Below, one piece after another: positions 30,639 to 43,153 of a stretch of 64,000 nt of DNA. The position numbers and the translations under genes are program-made. The DNA is from Cereibacter changlensis JA139. GTDB taxonomy: Bacteria; Pseudomonadota; Alphaproteobacteria; Rhodobacterales; Rhodobacteraceae. Where the stretch lies: assembly GCF_003034985.1 (NCBI RefSeq), contig NZ_PZKG01000001.1:1-64000 (forward strand), in the 5' to 3' direction. The stretch's first letter is position 1; each line of letters begins with the position of its first letter. Under the pieces are notes generated by a model. That model saw only the letters and a program-made list of their open reading frames with translations, did no database searches and was not told the origin of the DNA.

Positions 30639-31144
30639 GCGCTGCTCTCCTTCAGCGTCTGATACTGTCTCCGCAGGTCCGGGTCCATCATCGCTTCGAG
30701 AACCTGACGGAAGCCCTGCACCGCCGCGGGCCCCGCCACCCGGTAGGCGGCGCGCAGCCGCGCCCGCTGGGCATCCGACAGCACCCGCTCCAGTTCCGAG
30801 CCTTTCGCCGTCAGGAACAGGTGCCGCTCGCGCTTGTCGACCCGGCCCACCCGGCTCTCCACCAGCCCGTCCTCTATCAGCGTCCGGAGCACCCGGTTCA
30901 GCGACTGTTTGGTCACGCCGAGGATCGACAGCAGGTTGTTCACCGTGGTCCCGGGCGAGCGGTGGATGAAGTGGATCGCCCGGTGATGCGCCCGGCCATA
31001 GTCCATCTCGTCGAGAATCCGGTCGGGATCGGCGGTGAAGCCGCGATAGGCGAAGAACATCGCCTCGATTCCCTTGCGCAACTGCTCGTCGGTCAGGAAC
31101 AGCAGCGACTCGCCGCCCCCCGGCCCTGCTCCACCCTCGGCCAT
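30635..31144 (-). CDS. petP: MarR-family regulator, PetP-like
   Basis: A 169-residue winged-helix repressor. The helix-turn-helix is NNLLSILGVTKQSLNRVLRTL (about 65-85), the wing is VGRVDKRERHLFLT, and helices at both ends form the dimer interface. Its stop overlaps petR by 4 bp. It reads away from ilvE. A 15-bp dyad (31179-31193) sits between its likely -35 and -10 boxes, which would suit autorepression. Confidence 0.88.
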   Translation of the reverse strand: MAEGGAGPGGGESLLFLTDEQLRKGIEAMFFAYRGFTADPDRILDEMDYGRAHHRAIHFIHRSPGTTVNNLLSILGVTKQSLNRVLRTLIEDGLVESRVGRVDKRERHLFLTAKGSELERVLSDAQRARLRAAYRVAGPAAVQGFRQVLEAMMDPDLRRQYQTLKESSA

Positions 31145-31164
31145 CGATCCGCTCTCCCTCGTTA

Positions 31165-31193
31165 CAATGGGATTTTATGTCAGCCTTGTTGAC
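31165..31193 (-). promoter_or_regulatory. petP promoter with central dyad operator
   Basis: On the minus strand CTTGGA (about 31200-31195) and TAAAAT (about 31176-31171) with an 18-nt spacer look like a promoter, and the dyad GTCAACAAGGCTGAC (31193-31179) fills the spacer. The same sequence read rightward places TTGACT (31189-31194) as a possible ilvE -35 box. Confidence 0.45.
31179..31193. promoter_or_regulatory. 15-bp dyad GTCARC-N3-GYTGAC, petP/ilvE copy
   Basis: GTCAGCCTTGTTGAC. Three close relatives lie upstream of gltD at 43057, 43098 and 43131. Probably the operator of one regulator; PetP itself is a candidate. Confidence 0.55.
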
Positions 31194-31303
31194 TTTCCAA
31201 GACTCAACTGTTAGCGAATCCCCGCGTTTTGCGCAACTTTATGTCCGCACCGGACCTTTTCAGCGCAACAAACGGAAAATGCCCGCGGGCGAAGGAGGTT
31301 ACG

Positions 31304-32170
31304 ATGGCAGGTTATGACGATCGCGACGGTTTCATCTGGATGGATGGCGAGCTGGTGGATTGGCGCTCCGCCAAGGTGCACGTCCTGACCCATGCGCTGC
31401 ATTATGCCTCCTCGGTCTTCGAGGGCGAGCGCTGCTACAACGGCAAGATCTTCAAGTCGGTCGAGCATTCCGAGCGCCTGCGCAAGTCGGGCGAGTTGCT
31501 CGACATGCCGCTGCCCTATTCGGTGGCCGAGATCGAGGCGGCCAAGGAAGCCACCATCAAGGCCAACAACCTGACCGACTGCTACGTCCGCGCGCTGGCC
31601 TGGCGCGGCGCGGGCGAAGACATGGGCGTGGCCTCGCAGCGCAACCCGATCCGCATGGCGGTGGCCTGCTGGGCTTGGGGCAACTACTACGGCGACGCCA
31701 AGTTCAAGGGCGCCAAGCTCGACATCTCGAAATGGAAGCGACCCTCGCCGGAAACCATCCCGCATGCCGCCAAGGCCGCCGGTCTCTACATGATCTGCAC
31801 CATGTCGAAACATGCCGCCGAGGCGAAGGGCTGCTCGGACGCGATGATGTTCGACTACCGCGGCTATGTCGCCGAGGCGACCGGCGCAAACATCTTCTTC
31901 GTCAAGGGCAACGAGGTCCACACCCCGATCCCCGACGCGATCCTCAACGGCATCACCCGGCAGACCGTCATCCAGATGCTGAAGGACAAGGGCATCACCG
32001 TGGTCGAGAAGCGGATCGAAGCCGGCGATCTGGAAGGCTACGAGCAGTGCTTCCTCACCGGCACCGCCGCCGAGGTGACGCCGGTCGGCCAGATCGGCGA
32101 CTACAGCTTCGAGGTGGGCGAGCTGACGAAATCCATCGCCACCGATTACGAAAAGCTGGTCCGCGCCTGA
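31304..32170 (+). CDS. ilvE: Branched-chain amino acid aminotransferase
   Basis: A 288-residue PLP enzyme that interconverts Leu, Ile and Val with their keto acids. The HYASSVFEGERCYNG segment near 35-50 binds the cofactor phosphate side, and EATGANIFFV near 192 is the class IV signature. A full AAGGAGG ribosome site precedes the ATG at 31304. Divergent from petP; a strong terminator follows. Confidence 0.95.
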   Translation: MAGYDDRDGFIWMDGELVDWRSAKVHVLTHALHYASSVFEGERCYNGKIFKSVEHSERLRKSGELLDMPLPYSVAEIEAAKEATIKANNLTDCYVRALAWRGAGEDMGVASQRNPIRMAVACWAWGNYYGDAKFKGAKLDISKWKRPSPETIPHAAKAAGLYMICTMSKHAAEAKGCSDAMMFDYRGYVAEATGANIFFVKGNEVHTPIPDAILNGITRQTVIQMLKDKGITVVEKRIEAGDLEGYEQCFLTGTAAEVTPVGQIGDYSFEVGELTKSIATDYEKLVRA

Positions 32171-32177
32171 CGGACAG

Positions 32178-32203
32178 AGAGCGCGCCCTCGGGCGCGCTC
32201 TTC
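32178..32203. terminator. ilvE terminator (bidirectional)
   Basis: AGAGCGCGCC / GGCGCGCTCT, a 10-bp perfect stem with a CTCG loop, 8 bp past ilvE and just beyond the convergent 56-aa gene. Confidence 0.75.
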
Positions 32204-32221
32204 CTCATCGGCGCTTGCGGT

Positions 32222-32392
32222 TCAGGCGGTGCGGCCGCGCTCGATCCGCAGGAACTCCATCAGGCGGCGGTTGCCCGCGGGGCGCGCTGCGTCCCGGTGC
32301 CAGATCGCCCGCGGGCTGCGCGCGATCTTCAGGAACATCTTCACCCGCCCGCCTTCCGACGGGCTGCGCTTGTCTGCAAGGTGACGGCTCAT
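32222..32392 (-). CDS. Small basic protein, unknown function
   Basis: A 56-residue, strongly basic protein (about 15 Arg/Lys), MSRHLADKRSPSEGG at its start and ending FLRIERGRTA. No membrane helix or motif I recognise. The ATG at 32392 has a perfect AGGAGG site 7 nt upstream, which is the main support; an upstream ATG at 32419 is weaker. It could be nucleic-acid or ribosome associated, but this is a guess from charge alone. Confidence 0.65.
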   Translation of the reverse strand: MSRHLADKRSPSEGGRVKMFLKIARSPRAIWHRDAARPAGNRRLMEFLRIERGRTA

Positions 32393-32510
32393 GTCGGTCC
32401 TCCTCTGGCTGCACGACAATTCCCCGAAGGCCCGGCGTCCGGCCCTTGCGGGAGGGGCACCCTAGCACGATTCGGGCCCACGACCAAACCGGGCGGCAGG
32501 GCCCCGCCGG

Positions 32511-32924
32511 TCACGACCCCGGGCCAAATCGCCGCGGCATCACCCGCTCCGGCTCGGGCTCCGGCCCCGGCTCGAACAGCGTGAGGCCGATCCCCGCCCA
32601 GCCCTCGCCGCCGAGCCAGCGCATCGCCGCCCCGGTCCAGCCGGCCGCCGTGGCGGCAAGCGCCAGAGCCAGCACCAGCTGCAGCGCGCCGATCAGGTTC
32701 AGGATCCGCGCGAAAGGTTGCTTGCGCGTCTTGTGCCTGAGCCGCCACTGCGCCAGCTTCGCCCCCGGCCAGCCGCCGAACAGCGCCAGCCTGAGCAGCG
32801 ACACCTCGCGCAGCCGCCACGCCCCCGCGACCGAGCGGCGCTTGTCCAGCGCGAAGGCCGCATAGGTCGCGATGTTCATCACCCCAAGATAGGCCGCCGT
32901 CAGCCCGATCCCTTCCCAGCCCAT
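32511..32924 (-). CDS. DUF1294 family membrane protein
   Basis: A 137-residue protein with N-terminal hydrophobic helix, the ALDKRRSVAGAWRLREVSLLRLALFGGWPGA core of DUF1294, then a second helix (about 85-105). The family occurs alone or fused to a cold-shock domain; function is unknown. The C-terminus is Pro/Glu-rich (PGPEPEPERVMPRR). It starts 55 bp after queG and may share its transcript. An upstream start at 32945 is possible. Confidence 0.8.
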   Translation of the reverse strand: MGWEGIGLTAAYLGVMNIATYAAFALDKRRSVAGAWRLREVSLLRLALFGGWPGAKLAQWRLRHKTRKQPFARILNLIGALQLVLALALAATAAGWTGAAMRWLGGEGWAGIGLTLFEPGPEPEPERVMPRRFGPGS

Positions 32925-32979
32925 CCTCACCCTCACCCGCCGCATGCGCCGCCCCGATGCCGCGCCAATGTGGCGGATT

Positions 32980-34008
32980 TCAGGACAGCCGCGCCACCGC
33001 CCATTCCGCCGCCTCGGCCACCACCGGATCGGCGTCGCCCAGACGCGCCCGCGCCGCGGGCAGCAGCGCCGGATCGCCGGAATTGCCGATGGCATAGAGC
33101 ACGTTGCGCAGGAAACGGTCGCGCCCGATCCGCTTGATCGGCGACCCCGCGAAACGGGCGCGGAAACCCGCATCGTCCAGCTCCGCCAGCTCGGCCAGAG
33201 GCGGCGCCCCGACCCGTGCGGCATAGCCGATCTCGCGCGCCGCCACGGCGAACTTGTTCCACGGGCAGGCGGCAAGACAGTCGTCGCAGCCATAGATCCG
33301 GTTGCCCATCAGCGCCCGCAACTCCGGCTCCACCGGCCCGTGATGCTCGATGGTCAGGTAGGAGATGCAGCGCCGCGCGTCGAGCTGGAACGGCGCCGGG
33401 AAGGCCCGCGTCGGGCAGGCCTCGAGACAGGCGGTGCAGGAGCCGCAATGCTCGGGCTCGGCCGCGTCCTTCGGCAGATCCAGCGTGGTGAAGATCGCGC
33501 CGAGAAAGAACCAGTTGCCCAGATCGCGGCTCAGGAGATTGGTGTGCTTGCCCTGCCAGCCGAGCCCCGCCGCCTGCGCCAGCGGCTTCTCCATCACCGG
33601 CGCGGTATCGACGAAGACCTTTATCTCGGCCCCGGTCTCGGCCACCAGCCAGCGCCCGAGCCGCTTCAGCCGCTTCTTCACCAGATCGTGGTAATCCTTG
33701 CCCTGGGCATAGACGCTCACCGCCGCCCGGTCGCGCTCGGCCAGCACGGCGCGCGGATCGGCCTCGGGGGTATAGACCTCGGCCAGCATGATGACCGACC
33801 GCGCCTCGGGCCAGAGCGCCGCCGCATCGCCGCGCCAATGTTCGCGCTCGGCCATCCAGCCCATCTGCCCATGCCGCCCGGCCTCGAGAAAGGCCCTGAG
33901 CCGCCCCGCCGTCTCCGGCGCGGCGTCAGGCGCGCAGATCCCGACCTTGGAGAACCCCTCCTCCAACGCCCGCGCGATGAGACGCTCCTTCACGGGCAGT
34001 CCTTTCAT
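32980..34008 (-). CDS. queG: Epoxyqueuosine reductase
   Basis: A 342-residue cobalamin- and Fe-S-dependent enzyme that makes the last step of queuosine, a modified base in the wobble position of some tRNAs. Two [4Fe-4S] motifs are [12 protein letters not shown] and [10 protein letters not shown] (about 193-260). The start [19 protein letters not shown] is typical. Preceded by a CCCGGGGATATTT motif 5-20 nt before the ATG. Confidence 0.95.
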   Translation of the reverse strand: MKGLPVKERLIARALEEGFSKVGICAPDAAPETAGRLRAFLEAGRHGQMGWMAEREHWRGDAAALWPEARSVIMLAEVYTPEADPRAVLAERDRAAVSVYAQGKDYHDLVKKRLKRLGRWLVAETGAEIKVFVDTAPVMEKPLAQAAGLGWQGKHTNLLSRDLGNWFFLGAIFTTLDLPKDAAEPEHCGSCTACLEACPTRAFPAPFQLDARRCISYLTIEHHGPVEPELRALMGNRIYGCDDCLAACPWNKFAVAAREIGYAARVGAPPLAELAELDDAGFRARFAGSPIKRIGRDRFLRNVLYAIGNSGDPALLPAARARLGDADPVVAEAAEWAVARLS

Positions 34009-34012
34009 CTTG

Positions 34013-34030
34013 GCCTAAATATCCCCGGGG
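34013..34030 (-). repeat. CCCCGGGGATATTTA motif upstream of queG
   Basis: On the minus strand CCCCCCGGGGATATTTAGG sits directly before the queG start. It is the second copy of the motif at 29887-29911, again a short distance before a start codon. Confidence 0.45.
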
Positions 34031-34045
34031 GGTTATGAGTGTTTA

Positions 34046-34068
34046 GAAACCCTCCCGTGGAGGGTTTC
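34046..34068 (-). terminator. Hairpin downstream of the leftward GST gene
   Basis: GAAACCCTCC / GGAGGGTTTC, a 10-bp perfect stem with a 3-nt loop. A second stem GCCCGGCC/GGCCGGGC lies at 34079-34097. Together they probably end the GST transcript ahead of queG. Confidence 0.65.
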
Positions 34069-34126
34069 AACGAATAACGCCCGGCCCGTGGCCGGGCTGG
34101 GAGGCAGGCCGCCCGGCGCTTTCCGC

Positions 34127-34792
34127 TCAAAAATCCAGATCGGCGTAATGCGCCGGCGGCGGGAAGCCCGGCACCTGATCGACCAGCAGCGGCCGGAACG
34201 AGGGGCGCGACTTGATCTTGGCATACCAGTCCTTCACCACCGCATGCCGGTTCCAGTCCACGTCCGAGATGTAGTCGAGGCAGGACAGGTGAGCGGCGGC
34301 GGTGAAATCGGCCAGCGTCATCACGTCGCCCGCCAGCCACCGCCGCTGATCGAGCAGCCAGGCCATGTAATCGAGGTGGTACTTGATCCGCTGCGAGCCG
34401 AACTTCACGTTCTTCGAGTCCGGATAGCCTTGCGCCATCAGCTTCTTGTTCACCCGTTCGTAGAGCAGTTTCGAGGTCACCTCCTCGTGGAACTTGTCGT
34501 CGAACCAGGCGCAGAGCCTGCGCACCTCGAAACGGCCGTCGGGATCGCGCGGCATCAGCTGCGGCTGCGGCACGGTGTCCTCGATATATTCGCAGATCGC
34601 CTGGCTCTCCGACAGAACCTTGCTCTCCATCCTGAGCACCGGCACCTTGCCCGCCGGGTTGCGCCTCAGGAAGTCGGGCGAGGGCTCCCAGTACCGTTCC
34701 TCGACCAGCTCCACCTCGATGCGTTTTTCCGCCAGTGTCAGCCGGACCTTGCGGCAGAAGGGCGAGAGGGGGACGTGATAAAGTCGGTTCAT
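34127..34792 (-). CDS. Glutathione S-transferase family protein
   Basis: A 221-residue cytoplasmic protein. Thioredoxin-like N-domain with SPFCRKVRLTLAEKRIE (9-25), NPAGKVPVL with the cis-proline, and SESQAICEYIEDT; helical C-domain with the ADFTAAAHLSCLDY core near 165. It differs from the GST at 13501, so it is not a recent duplicate. Substrate unknown. Confidence 0.9.
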   Translation of the reverse strand: MNRLYHVPLSPFCRKVRLTLAEKRIEVELVEERYWEPSPDFLRRNPAGKVPVLRMESKVLSESQAICEYIEDTVPQPQLMPRDPDGRFEVRRLCAWFDDKFHEEVTSKLLYERVNKKLMAQGYPDSKNVKFGSQRIKYHLDYMAWLLDQRRWLAGDVMTLADFTAAAHLSCLDYISDVDWNRHAVVKDWYAKIKSRPSFRPLLVDQVPGFPPPAHYADLDF

Positions 34793-34890
34793 CGCAATGC
34801 GGTGCTTTCAAGGTAGGGATGCCCCTCATTGCCGCGGGAGGCGGCGGAATTCAATCCCGCAGTGGTTAACAGGGCGGCATTCGGCCTGCG

Positions 34891-35619
34891 CTACTCGAAA
34901 CAGCCGGCCCGGCCATCGGCGCGGATGGTGTTGGCGCCATCCATGATCGAGGCCGCGCGCCGCCGGGTGAAGCTGCCCGGATTGGCCGCGTCGCGCTCCT
35001 TCGGATCGGGCAGCACCGCCGCCAGCCGGGCGGCCTGCACCGCCGTCAGCCGGTCGGGCGTGGTATCGAAGGCATTCTGCGCCGCCGCCTTCACCCCGAA
35101 CACGCCCTCGTCGAATTCCGCCACGTTCATGTAGACCTCGAGGATGCGGCGCTTCGTCCAGACCGTCTCCACCACCGGGGTGATGATCGCCTCCAGCGCC
35201 TTGCGCGGCCAGCTGCGGCCCTGCCAGAGGAAGACGTTCTTCACGACCTGCTGGCTCAGCGTCGAAGCGCCGCGATTGCCGCCCGCCTCCATCGCCGCGC
35301 GGATCGCCCGCATGTCGAAGCCCCAGTGCAGGCAGTAGTTGGCATCCTCCGCCGCGACGATGGAGCGCGCCATCACCGGGGCGATCTCCTCCCAGTCGGC
35401 CCATTCCTGCTCCACCCCGCCCAGACGACGGCCTTCGGCCAGCATGGTGAAGGTGGTGGGCGGGTTCACCACGGCGAAGAGCAGCACGAAGAACAGGATC
35501 AGCGCGCCAAAGCCGATCACCCCGCGCAGCGCCCAGCGCCGGATCAGCCGCCCGGGCCGCAGACGCGGGGCGGGCGCGGGCTTGCTGGCGGATTTGCGCG
35601 AGGAAGGCTTGCGTGTCAT
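34891..35619 (-). CDS. mtgA: Monofunctional peptidoglycan glycosyltransferase
   Basis: A 242-residue inner-membrane enzyme of family GT51 that polymerises lipid II into glycan strands. A basic cytoplasmic head and one membrane helix (about 31-50) lead into the catalytic domain: VAAEDANYCLHWGFD carries the catalytic Glu, then GASTLSQQVVKNVFL and RRILEVYMNVAEF. Standard length. Separate from its neighbours. Confidence 0.95.
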   Translation of the reverse strand: MTRKPSSRKSASKPAPAPRLRPGRLIRRWALRGVIGFGALILFFVLLFAVVNPPTTFTMLAEGRRLGGVEQEWADWEEIAPVMARSIVAAEDANYCLHWGFDMRAIRAAMEAGGNRGASTLSQQVVKNVFLWQGRSWPRKALEAIITPVVETVWTKRRILEVYMNVAEFDEGVFGVKAAAQNAFDTTPDRLTAVQAARLAAVLPDPKERDAANPGSFTRRRAASIMDGANTIRADGRAGCFE

Positions 35620-35708
35620 CGGCGAAGCAAGACCACGAAGCCCGCGCCGGGGTCAAGCGCTGCGAGGCCGCGTCGGGCCCGAAAGCCGAAGACCCCCAAA
35701 GCCGAAGA

Positions 35709-35728
35709 CCCCGGGGTTTCCCCCGGGG
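35709..35728 (-). terminator. gltB terminator hairpin
   Basis: CCCCGGGG-GAAA-CCCCGGGG on the minus strand, an 8-bp stem with a GNRA-type loop just past the gltB stop. No T run. A duplicated 13-14-bp unit (GTCTTCGGCTTT core) follows at 35690-35708. Confidence 0.55.
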
Positions 35729-35737
35729 CCTTCGCGA

Positions 35738-40276
<4,539 letters not shown>

Positions 40277-40279
40277 GGC

Positions 40280-40717
40280 TCACTCCTCGGGGCTGGCAGA
40301 CAGGGAGGCAAGGAAATCGGCCTCGGTTGTTCTCTTGCGATCGCCGGCGAAGGCGAAGGCGTCGGGTTTCTTGTCGATGAAAAGCTCGTGCTCCAGCGTC
40401 ATGCCCGACAGATCGTCGAGCAGGCCCGCGGCCACGTAATGCGTCAGCTCCTGACCGGGGATCGTCAGGTGATACCAGAGCGTCGATCCGCAGACCTTGC
40501 AGAAGCAGCGCTCCGCCCAGTCGGAGGACCGGAAGGCGGTCACGTTCTCGCTGCCCTCGATCTTCAGCTTCCGCTCGGCGACGCCGAAGCCGACGAAGGC
40601 GACGCCGGTCCATCGGCGGCACATGTCGCAGTGGCAGGCGCCCAGTTCATGCGACGGATCGGTGACGGTGATCCGCACGCCGTTGCACAGGCAATGTCCT
40701 TGGCGTTCATTGGTCAT
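40280..40717 (-). CDS. GFA family (glutathione-dependent formaldehyde-activating-like) protein
   Basis: A 145-residue zinc-binding protein. Cysteines in GHCLCNGV, CHCDMC and CFCKVCGS form the two zinc sites of the GFA/CENP-V fold. Most members have no proven reaction. The ATG at 40717 has an AGAGGG site; the gene overlaps the upstream secreted-protein gene by 11 bp and sits 3 bp before gltB, so it is within the glt transcript. Confidence 0.88.
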   Translation of the reverse strand: MTNERQGHCLCNGVRITVTDPSHELGACHCDMCRRWTGVAFVGFGVAERKLKIEGSENVTAFRSSDWAERCFCKVCGSTLWYHLTIPGQELTHYVAAGLLDDLSGMTLEHELFIDKKPDAFAFAGDRKRTTEADFLASLSASPEE

Positions 40718-41429
40718 GGCGTACCCTCTGCAAAAGGTCGAAGACGGGCGACTGCGACAGGATCGCGTCGCAGTCGAAGATCGGCTGGGTTGCCGCAAAT
40801 CCCGGCTCGCCGGGGAAGATGAACTGGACCGGGCTGCCGTCGACCGGCACGAAGCTGCCGTCGCCCGCGTCCCACTCGGTCGGGCCGGAGAAGAACAGCC
40901 GCCAGTCGCGGTGGATGTATTCCCGGCCGCGCGCCCGGCGCAGCACGCTGCCGCCGATGCTGGTCTCGGTGAATTCGAAGGCGGTCTCCTCCAGCGGGAT
41001 GCCGTCGATCACCACCGTCCTGCCGGTCAGCCGGTCAAAGCCGCTGACCTCGCTGCGCTCGCCATTGTCCTTGCTCAGGCCGAAGGCATAGGTGTCGGTT
41101 CCACCCAACAGCTCGGTGAACGAGGCCGGGTCCTGCGGGTTCGGGTCCATCACCTGCGCGACGGTGGGGAACATCTCGTAGCTTTCCACCCATTGCGCCT
41201 CGGAATCGATCCGGCTCAGGAAGAACACCCCCTGCTGGTCGAAATCGGCGCGCCACTGGTCGCCCGGCGCGTCCTTCTCGCAGCGGTAATGGTTGGAGAC
41301 ACGGCAGCCGCGCGACTGCACCGTCATGAAGCCGGTGCAGCCCTCGGGCGGGGTGAAGCCCTGCGCCGCTGCGGGCTGGGCGAGGGCCAGCATCAGCCCT
41401 CCCGCCGCCATGATCCGTGTCAGCCCCAT
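40707..41429 (-). CDS. Secreted protein of unknown function
   Basis: A 240-residue protein with a Sec signal peptide (about 1-22, ending AAAQG), so periplasmic or outer surface. The mature part has five Cys (e.g. GCTGF, GCRVS, RCEKD, FDCDA) and no repeats. No family recognised. It lies between gltD and GFA-gltB on the same strand and overlaps the GFA gene, so it is probably made with glutamate synthase. Confidence 0.8.
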   Translation of the reverse strand: MGLTRIMAAGGLMLALAQPAAAQGFTPPEGCTGFMTVQSRGCRVSNHYRCEKDAPGDQWRADFDQQGVFFLSRIDSEAQWVESYEMFPTVAQVMDPNPQDPASFTELLGGTDTYAFGLSKDNGERSEVSGFDRLTGRTVVIDGIPLEETAFEFTETSIGGSVLRRARGREYIHRDWRLFFSGPTEWDAGDGSFVPVDGSPVQFIFPGEPGFAATQPIFDCDAILSQSPVFDLLQRVRHDQ

Positions 41430-41500
41430 CGCCTTGCTCCCGGCCTGTTCAGGTCAGCGCCCCTGTCCCGGTTTCCGGACCGGCGCTGCTCCGTTGCGTG

Positions 41501-41527
41501 ATCCCGTGCATCATCTGTGCACGGGAT
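41501..41527 (-). terminator. Hairpin between gltD and the secreted-protein gene
   Basis: ATCCCGTGCA / TGCACGGGAT, a 10-bp perfect stem with a 7-nt loop, 30 bp past gltD. No T run follows, so it may act as a partial terminator or RNA-stability element inside the glt operon. Confidence 0.5.
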
Positions 41528-41556
41528 GCAGACGCAAATCATATCCGCCTTCTGCG

Positions 41557-42993
41557 CTACTCTGCCGCCACCGCAGCCGGTTGCGCCAGATAGTCGAGGA
41601 TCGCCTCGGCGGCCTCCCGCCCGTCGCGGATCGCCCAGACGACGAGGCTCGCGCCGCGCACGATGTCGCCCGCCGCATAGACGCCCGGCAGGTTGGTCGC
41701 GTGGCTGCGGAAATCGGCCTTCACCGTGCCCCAGCGGGTGACGCCCAGATCCGGCACGCCCCAGAGCGTCGGCAGCGCCTCGGGCTCGAAGCCCAGCGCC
41801 ATGATGGCGATATCGGCGGGCTCGACGTAATCGGCGCCCTCGATGATCTCCGGCATCTGCCGACCCGTCGCATCCGGCTCGCCCAGACGCATCTTCTGCA
41901 CGATCACGCCTTCCACCGACTCGCCGCCGGTGAAGCCGCGCGGCGCCGAGAGCCAGACGAATTCGACGCCCTCTTCCTCGGCATTGGCGACCTCGCGCTG
42001 CGAGCCCGGCATGTTCGCCCGGTCGCGGCGGTAGAGGCATTTCACGCTGACGGCGCCCTGACGGATCGCCGTGCGCACGCAGTCCATCGCGGTATCGCCG
42101 CCGCCGATCACCACGACGCGCTTGCCCGCCGCGTTCAGATCGCCGTTCTCATAGGCTTCGACCTCGTCGCCGAAGCTCTTGCGGTTCGAGGCGGTGAGGT
42201 AGTCGAGCGCGGTCACCACGCCCTTCGCCCCCACGCCCGGCGCCGCCAGATCGCGCTGCTTGTAGACGCCGGTGGCGATCAGCACCGCATCGTGCTGGCC
42301 GCGGATCGCGTCAAAGCTCAGATCCACGCCGACATTGCAGTTCATCACGAATTGCACGCCCGCCTGCTCCAGCTGCTCGACGCGCTGCATCACCACGTCC
42401 TTCTCCAGCTTGAAGCTGGGGATGCCGTAGGTCATCAGCCCGCCCGCGCGGTCGTAGCGGTCATAGACCGTCACCTGGATGCCCTTGCGCCGCAGCATGT
42501 CCGCCGCCGAAAGCCCGCCGGGGCCTGCGCCGATGATGCCCACCGACTCGCCGCGTTCCGCATGCGGACGGATCGGCTGCACCCAGCCGTTTTCCCAGGC
42601 CGTGTCGGTGATGTATTTCTCGATCGCGCCGATGGTCACAGTCCCGTGGCCCGACTGCTCGATCACGCAATTGCCTTCGCAGAGCCGGTCCTGCGGGCAG
42701 ATGCGGCCGCAGATCTCGGGGAAGGTGTTGGTGGCCTGGCTGATCTCGTAGGCCTCCTGCAACCGCCCCTCGGCGGTCAGGCGCAGCCAGTCGGGGATGT
42801 TGTTGTGCAGCGGGCAATGGCTCTGGCAGAAGGGCACGCCGCACTGGCTGCAGCGGCCGGCCTGCTCGGCGGCCTTGGCATCGGCGAACTCGCGGTAGAT
42901 CTCGTGGAAATCCTGAGCCCGCAAAGGTGCGGGACGTTTCTCGGGCATCTCCTTGTCGGTCGTGACGAACTGGAGCATCCGTTGCTTTGCCAT
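41557..42993 (-). CDS. gltD: Glutamate synthase small subunit
   Basis: A 478-residue flavoprotein that passes electrons from NADPH to GltB. N-terminal cysteines CSQCGVPFCQSHCP and CGRICPQDRLCEGNC (about 47-115) bind two [4Fe-4S] clusters; GAGPGGLSAAD near 152 is the FAD site and GGGDTAMDC near 294 the NADPH site. Preceded by a 160-bp region with three copies of the 15-bp dyad. Confidence 0.97.
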   Translation of the reverse strand: MAKQRMLQFVTTDKEMPEKRPAPLRAQDFHEIYREFADAKAAEQAGRCSQCGVPFCQSHCPLHNNIPDWLRLTAEGRLQEAYEISQATNTFPEICGRICPQDRLCEGNCVIEQSGHGTVTIGAIEKYITDTAWENGWVQPIRPHAERGESVGIIGAGPGGLSAADMLRRKGIQVTVYDRYDRAGGLMTYGIPSFKLEKDVVMQRVEQLEQAGVQFVMNCNVGVDLSFDAIRGQHDAVLIATGVYKQRDLAAPGVGAKGVVTALDYLTASNRKSFGDEVEAYENGDLNAAGKRVVVIGGGDTAMDCVRTAIRQGAVSVKCLYRRDRANMPGSQREVANAEEEGVEFVWLSAPRGFTGGESVEGVIVQKMRLGEPDATGRQMPEIIEGADYVEPADIAIMALGFEPEALPTLWGVPDLGVTRWGTVKADFRSHATNLPGVYAAGDIVRGASLVVWAIRDGREAAEAILDYLAQPAAVAAE

Positions 42994-43056
42994 GCTGCAT
43001 CCCTCCGGGGTACTGTGCGGGTGCGCCTTAGTACTTCACGGAAATCGGCAATAAAA

Positions 43057-43071
43057 GTCAGCCTTGCTGAT
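43057..43071. promoter_or_regulatory. 15-bp dyad, gltD copy 1
   Basis: GTCAGCCTTGCTGAT, 64 bp upstream of the gltD start and near the predicted transcription start. One base short of a full dyad. Confidence 0.5.
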
Positions 43072-43072
43072 C

Positions 43073-43102
43073 TATATGGCGGTTTATTCGATGATGCGTC
43101 AA
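43073..43102 (-). promoter_or_regulatory. Likely gltD promoter
   Basis: On the minus strand TTGACG (43102-43097) and CATATA (43078-43073) with an 18-nt spacer. The -35 box is part of dyad copy 2, so a bound protein would block or contact RNA polymerase. Confidence 0.45.
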
Positions 43103-43112
43103 CTTTGCTGAC
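43098..43112. promoter_or_regulatory. 15-bp dyad, gltD copy 2
   Basis: GTCAACTTTGCTGAC, with full outer arms GTCA/TGAC. Overlaps the predicted -35 box of gltD. Confidence 0.55.
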
Positions 43113-43130
43113 CGAAAACCGGGTTATTGG

Positions 43131-43145
43131 GTCAGCCTTGCTTAC
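43131..43145. promoter_or_regulatory. 15-bp dyad, gltD copy 3
   Basis: GTCAGCCTTGCTTAC, 33 bp from copy 2 (copies 1 and 2 are 41 bp apart), ending 9 bp from the uppP stop codon. Confidence 0.5.
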
Positions 43146-43153
43146 CTATCACC

